In this document: positions 8,066 through 10,006 of the stretch, one piece after another
How positions within the stretch are numbered: position 1 is the first letter of the stretch
Layout: each line of letters starts with the position of its first letter
Source of the DNA: Acidimicrobiia bacterium
GTDB lineage: Bacteria; Actinomycetota; Acidimicrobiia; Acidimicrobiales; Ilumatobacteraceae
DNA length: 10,006 nucleotides
Direction: 5' to 3'
Assembly (NCBI GenBank): GCA_013815505.1
Contig: JACDGA010000038.1
Coordinates: forward strand, 1 to 10,006
Made by a program: the position numbers and the translations under genes
The notes under the pieces: model-generated
Database searches by the model: none
What the model was told of the DNA's origin: nothing
What the model saw: the letters and a program-made list of their open reading frames with translations, nothing else

Positions 8066-8337
8066 CGTCGCGTCACCGCCGCCGATCGGTGGTGCTGGCG
8101 GTTGCGCGACGCCCGTCGCTGTGGTCGACGGCGTTCCGCCAGGCGGTGCGTCTTGTCCCCGACGGTTGGTGGCGCCGCGATCGCCGCTGGCGCGGGCGCG
8201 CCCGCCCGCTGCCACCATCCCAGTACCTCGAGTTCCGCATGCAGACCCAGTACGGGCGCATCGACGCACAAGCCGAGGCGCTCGATGTGGTGAACTATCT
8301 GCGGTGGTGCAAGGACATGCGCTCGTCCTCAACGTGA
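8062..8337 (+). CDS. small basic protein of unknown function
   Basis: A 91-residue protein that I cannot assign to a named family. The first 50 residues are rich in Arg and Trp (RRRSVVLAVARRPSLWSTAF, then DGWWRRDRRWRGR at 34-46), followed by SQYLEFRMQTQYG (53-65) and an amphipathic end with DVVNYLRWCK (75-84). It has no signal peptide; the VVLAVA stretch at 10-15 is too short for a membrane span. The GTG start overlaps the HAD stop by 4 bases and the gene runs 34 bases into the HNH gene, which fits an operon member rather than a shadow. I recall similar small proteins near HNH genes in actinobacteria, but this is memory, not a search. Nucleic-acid binding is possible from its charge. Confidence 0.72.
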   Translation: MTSRHRRRSVVLAVARRPSLWSTAFRQAVRLVPDGWWRRDRRWRGRARPLPPSQYLEFRMQTQYGRIDAQAEALDVVNYLRWCKDMRSSST

Positions 8338-8816
8338 CCTACGAGCCGCTCGGCGTCGTGGCTTCGTTGCGCGCCCTGTGTCTCGTCATCGCCGCCAAGG
8401 CCGAGGTCGTCGAGGAGGACGAGCGGCCGGTGCTCTCGGTCGACCACGCCTTCCCGCGCCCATTGGTCGTCAAGCTGCGCTACATGGTGCACGTGCCGTA
8501 CCGCCACGCCACAGCGCTCTCGCGGCGGGCGGTGTTCGTTCGCGACGATCACACGTGCCAGTACTGCGGTCGCCACGCCGACTCCATCGACCACGTGCTG
8601 CCACGGTCGCGTGGCGGCGAGCACATCTGGGAAAACGTGGCCGCCGCATGCCGCCGGTGCAACACGGTCAAGCGTGATCGCACACCCGACGAGGCCGGCA
8701 TGCGCCTCGCCCGGCCGTCCCAGGCGCCGCGTCACGCGAGCTGGGTGTCGTTCTGCCCCGGCCACGTGCCGGAGGCCTGGAAGCCCTACTTGGCTCCCGA
8801 CACGCTCGCCTCGTGA
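8304..8816 (+). CDS. HNH endonuclease family protein
   Basis: A 170-residue protein with the widespread actinobacterial N-terminus ALVLNVTYEPLGVV (6-19) and a C-terminal HNH nuclease domain. The domain begins RRAVFVRDDHTCQYCG (74-89) with zinc ligands Cys85 and Cys88, then SIDHVLPRSRGG (94-105, Asp96-His97 catalytic pair), ENVAAACRRCN (110-120, Asn111; Cys116 and Cys119) and Lys123-Arg124. HNH domains cut or nick DNA; stand-alone members like this are housekeeping-type genes with unsettled function, not clearly part of a restriction system. Start is GTG 8304, or the adjacent GTG 8307, needed to keep the conserved N-terminus; neither has a good Shine-Dalgarno site, so coupling to the upstream gene, which it overlaps by 34 bases, is likely. 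Its stop overlaps the ligase start as GTGA. Confidence 0.9.
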   Translation: MVQGHALVLNVTYEPLGVVASLRALCLVIAAKAEVVEEDERPVLSVDHAFPRPLVVKLRYMVHVPYRHATALSRRAVFVRDDHTCQYCGRHADSIDHVLPRSRGGEHIWENVAAACRRCNTVKRDRTPDEAGMRLARPSQAPRHASWVSFCPGHVPEAWKPYLAPDTLAS

Positions 8817-9502
8817 CCGTTCCCGTCCGCCGGCTGGCCGGCCGCGCCGGCGAGCTGCACGCGATCGACCCGTGGGCGCCCCGTGACCACGCCGCTGCCA
8901 CGGGTGCCGAGGTCTGGGTGTTGACGGCGAGCCGTCCGGCGGTGGTGCTCGGCTCTCGCCAGGACATGTCCACGATCGATCTCGCGGCGTGCGACCGCGT
9001 CGGCATCGACGTCACGCGGCGCCGCAGCGGTGGCGGGATGGTGCTCGTCGAGCCGCAGCAGATGACGTGGATCGACGTGCTCGTGCCCGCCGGCGACCAT
9101 CGGTGGCACGCTGACGTGCCCGCCTCGATGCGCTGGTGCGGCGAGCGATGGCGGCGCGCACTCGCCGTCGTCGGTTTCGACGATGCCGGCGTCGCCGAGG
9201 AGGCCCCGATGTCGTGCGGTCCGCTGTCGTCGCTCGTCTGCTTCGCCGGCGTCGGGCACGGCGAGGTGGTCACCGCCGACGGCGCCAAGCTCGTCGGCAT
9301 CTCCCAGCGCCGCACGCGCGACGGCTGTCGTTTCCAGTGCGCCGTGCACCACCGCTGGCGCCCCGACGTGCTCGCACCGCTGCTCGCGGTCGGGCATCGA
9401 GCCGACGCGGCCGCGCTCGACACCGTCGCCGTGGCGACCATCGAAGCGACGTCGGCCGACGACCTCGGCACGTCACTGGCCGCCGCGCTCGACGCCGAGT
9501 GA
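8813..9502 (+). CDS. lipoate/octanoate (BPL/LplA/LipB-fold) ligase or transferase
   Basis: A 229-residue single-domain member of the biotin/lipoyl attachment fold. Visible signatures: PAVVLGSRQD (42-51), the nucleotide/lipoyl loop RRRSGGGMVLVE (69-80), TWIDVLVPAGD (85-95), CFAGVGHGEVV (143-153), the conserved Lys159 in DGAKLVGISQRR, and FQCAVHH (174-180). Such enzymes move lipoate or octanoate onto lipoyl domains of 2-oxoacid dehydrogenases or the glycine cleavage H protein. It lacks the C-terminal accessory domain of E. coli LplA, so it may be a transferase or need a partner. Cys143 could serve as acyl acceptor as in LipM/LipL-type enzymes, which is inference. Substrate choice cannot be read. 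GTG 8813 overlaps the HNH stop by 4 bases. It is the last gene before a strong hairpin. Confidence 0.88.
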   Translation: MTVPVRRLAGRAGELHAIDPWAPRDHAAATGAEVWVLTASRPAVVLGSRQDMSTIDLAACDRVGIDVTRRRSGGGMVLVEPQQMTWIDVLVPAGDHRWHADVPASMRWCGERWRRALAVVGFDDAGVAEEAPMSCGPLSSLVCFAGVGHGEVVTADGAKLVGISQRRTRDGCRFQCAVHHRWRPDVLAPLLAVGHRADAAALDTVAVATIEATSADDLGTSLAAALDAE

Positions 9503-9518
9503 GCCCGGTTGAGCCACG

Positions 9519-9577
9519 ACCCCGAACTGGAGGTCACGGAACGCGCTATTGCGCGTCCTGCGACCTCCAGTTGGGGT
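9519..9577 (+). terminator. long near-perfect hairpin after the ligase gene
   Basis: A 59-base inverted repeat 16 bases after the ligase stop. Outer arms are ACCCC (9519-9523) with GGGGT (9573-9577), then a bulged G at 9524, AACTGGAGGTC (9525-9535) with GACCTCCAGTT (9562-9572), a middle part with two A-C mismatches and one G-T wobble, and an inner perfect stem ACGCGC (9541-9546) with GCGCGT (9551-9556) around the loop TATT. It is well placed as an operon terminator, but no T-tract follows. It may instead be a copy of a dispersed palindromic element. Its last bases overlap the first mraZ operator repeat. Confidence 0.5.
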
Positions 9578-9626
9578 GGTGTGGGGTTAAATGGGGGAGA
9601 ATGGTTGACATTGGGGGGTTGTGGCG
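9572..9626 (+). promoter_or_regulatory. predicted MraZ operator: six repeats phased every 10 bp
   Basis: TGG occurs at 9572, 9582, 9592, 9602, 9612 and 9622, exactly one per helical turn. The five-base units read TGGGG, TGGGG, TGGGG, TGGTT, TGGGG and TGGCG, so four are perfect TGGGG and two are degenerate. Known MraZ proteins bind direct repeats of TGGG-type sequence spaced one helical turn apart upstream of their own gene, and mraZ starts 88 bases downstream. Repeats four and five overlap the predicted -35 box and spacer, which fits autorepression. The operator assignment is inference from the periodicity and location. Confidence 0.65.
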
Positions 9627-9633
9627 ACATGAT
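9605..9633 (+). promoter_or_regulatory. predicted mraZ/dcw promoter
   Basis: A perfect TTGACA -35 box at 9605-9610 is followed after 17 bases by CATGAT at 9628-9633 (4 of 6 matches to TATAAT). The start site would be near 9640, giving a leader of about 74 bases before the mraZ start. The promoter lies within the phased TGG repeats. Confidence 0.62.
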
Positions 9634-9650
9634 GTGGCCGCGAGGGAGCA

Positions 9651-9688
9651 CGGCCCCGGATTCTTCGCGAGGCAGGTCGTCGGGGCCG
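9651..9688 (+). promoter_or_regulatory. GC-rich hairpin in the mraZ leader
   Basis: CGGCCCCG at 9651-9658 pairs perfectly with CGGGGCCG at 9681-9688, plus a G-T wobble inside, enclosing about 20 bases. It would fold in the mRNA leader between the predicted start site and the Shine-Dalgarno site at 9704. No T-tract follows, so it is not a standard attenuator; it may affect stability or translation. It could also be chance in GC-rich DNA, though eight pairs is long. Confidence 0.4.
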
Positions 9689-9703
9689 GTACTGGAAGGC
9701 GAC

Positions 9704-9709
9704 GAGGGA
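9704..9709 (+). promoter_or_regulatory. mraZ ribosome binding site
   Basis: GAGGGA ends 4 bases before the GTG at 9714. It decides the start of mraZ, because the GTG is not otherwise marked and the frame upstream continues without a clear start. It is one of the few Shine-Dalgarno sites in this window. Confidence 0.5.
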
Positions 9710-9713
9710 CCTC

Positions 9714-10006
9714 GTGTTCGTCGGCACACACGAACGGCAGCTCGACGACAAGGGACGCTTGACGCTGCCGCCCCCGTTCAGGACCCACCTGCAGGGGAGC
9801 TGCTACCTCTCCATCGGCGACGATCGCTGCGTCACGATCCACACCGCAGAGGCCTTCGAGCATCGAGCCAACGACCTCATGGCGCAGGTGCGGGCCGGTG
9901 AGATGAGCCAGAACCGGCTGCGTGCCATCGCCGGCGCGGCGGCACTCGTCTCGATCGATCGCCAGGGCCGCATCACGATCGACGAACACATGCGCACGTT
10001 CGCCCG
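9714..10006 (+). CDS. mraZ: transcriptional regulator MraZ, N-terminal part
   Basis: 97 codons of mraZ, cut by the window end; the usual length is about 140-150. The protein starts VFVGTHERQLDDKGRLTLPP, the MraZ hallmark (family form MFxGxYxHxLDxKGRLxxP), with the first DxxGR at 12-15 in its AbrB-like half. A second AbrB-like half begins ALVSIDRQGRITID (77-90), with DRQGR at 82-86. MraZ forms a ring-shaped oligomer that binds repeats upstream of its own gene and, in E. coli, represses the dcw cluster; rsmH (mraW) normally follows. The gene was easy to miss because it uses GTG and runs off the end. GTG 9714 has GAGGGA upstream and gives the exact family N-terminus. The region upstream holds a matching repeat array and promoter. 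Confidence 0.96.
   Translation, partial: MFVGTHERQLDDKGRLTLPPPFRTHLQGSCYLSIGDDRCVTIHTAEAFEHRANDLMAQVRAGEMSQNRLRAIAGAAALVSIDRQGRITIDEHMRTFA

Noticed and set aside
8304..8816. HNH gene as part of a restriction or defence island
   Set aside because: No methyltransferase, toxin, helicase or phage gene is nearby, and this HNH type with an ALVLNxTYEPL start is a common chromosomal protein in actinobacteria.
9572..9626. CRISPR-like repeat array
   Set aside because: The units are 5 bases at 10-bp steps, far too short for CRISPR repeats, and the location fits an MraZ operator.
8668..9729. 353-aa minus-strand open frame
   Set aside because: Opposite to the HNH and ligase genes and across the hairpin and mraZ promoter; Ser/Arg/Pro-rich with no motif.
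9509..9901. 130-aa plus-strand frame over the mraZ promoter
   Set aside because: It reads through the hairpin and repeat array and then through mraZ in a wrong frame; the GTG at 9714 gives the true MraZ sequence.

Overview
The window is high-GC, tightly packed bacterial chromosome with GTG starts, 1 to 4 base gene overlaps and few Shine-Dalgarno sites. The gene set (DinB, DUF3040, MraZ, MoxR/DUF58/transglutaminase, an HNH protein of the actinobacterial ALVLNxTYEPL type) points to an actinobacterium. The arrangement and protein style suggest Acidimicrobiia (Ilumatobacter-like), but this placement is an inference from reading, not from a search.

Layout. (1) 1-722, plus strand: the 3' end of dinB (DNA polymerase IV), then a 107-aa DUF3040 membrane protein. 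(2) 742-5103, minus strand: a three-gene operon transcribed moxR-like AAA+ ATPase, then DUF58 protein, then a 744-aa membrane transglutaminase-like protein, joined by a 1-nt gap and an ATGA overlap. It converges on DUF3040. (3) 5104-5225: a 122-bp divergent promoter region. (4) 5226-7356, plus strand: a ROK-fold protein whose kinase motifs look lost, then an acyl-CoA dehydrogenase with its own probable leaderless promoter. (5) 7391-9502, plus strand: a HAD-family hydrolase, a 91-aa conserved-looking small protein, an HNH endonuclease and a lipoate/biotin ligase-fold protein, all overlapping and so probably translationally coupled. (6) 9503-9713: a regulatory intergenic region. (7) 9714 to the window end: the 5' part of mraZ, normally first gene of the dcw (division and cell wall) cluster.

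How the genes work together. The minus-strand trio is a classic MoxR chaperone-type ATPase / DUF58 / transglutaminase module acting at the membrane. The metabolic genes in the middle (acyl-CoA dehydrogenase, HAD hydrolase, ligase) show no common pathway from sequence. dinB-DUF3040 and mraZ are close neighbours in many actinobacteria; here about 9 kb separates them.

The most striking non-coding signal is upstream of mraZ. Six TGG-starting repeats lie at exactly 10-bp steps (9572, 9582, 9592, 9602, 9612, 9622) across a promoter with a perfect TTGACA -35 box. This is what an MraZ autoregulatory operator should look like. A 59-nt near-perfect hairpin precedes it and an 8-bp GC-only leader hairpin follows it. 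No tRNA, rRNA, CRISPR array, insertion sequence or phage gene was seen.
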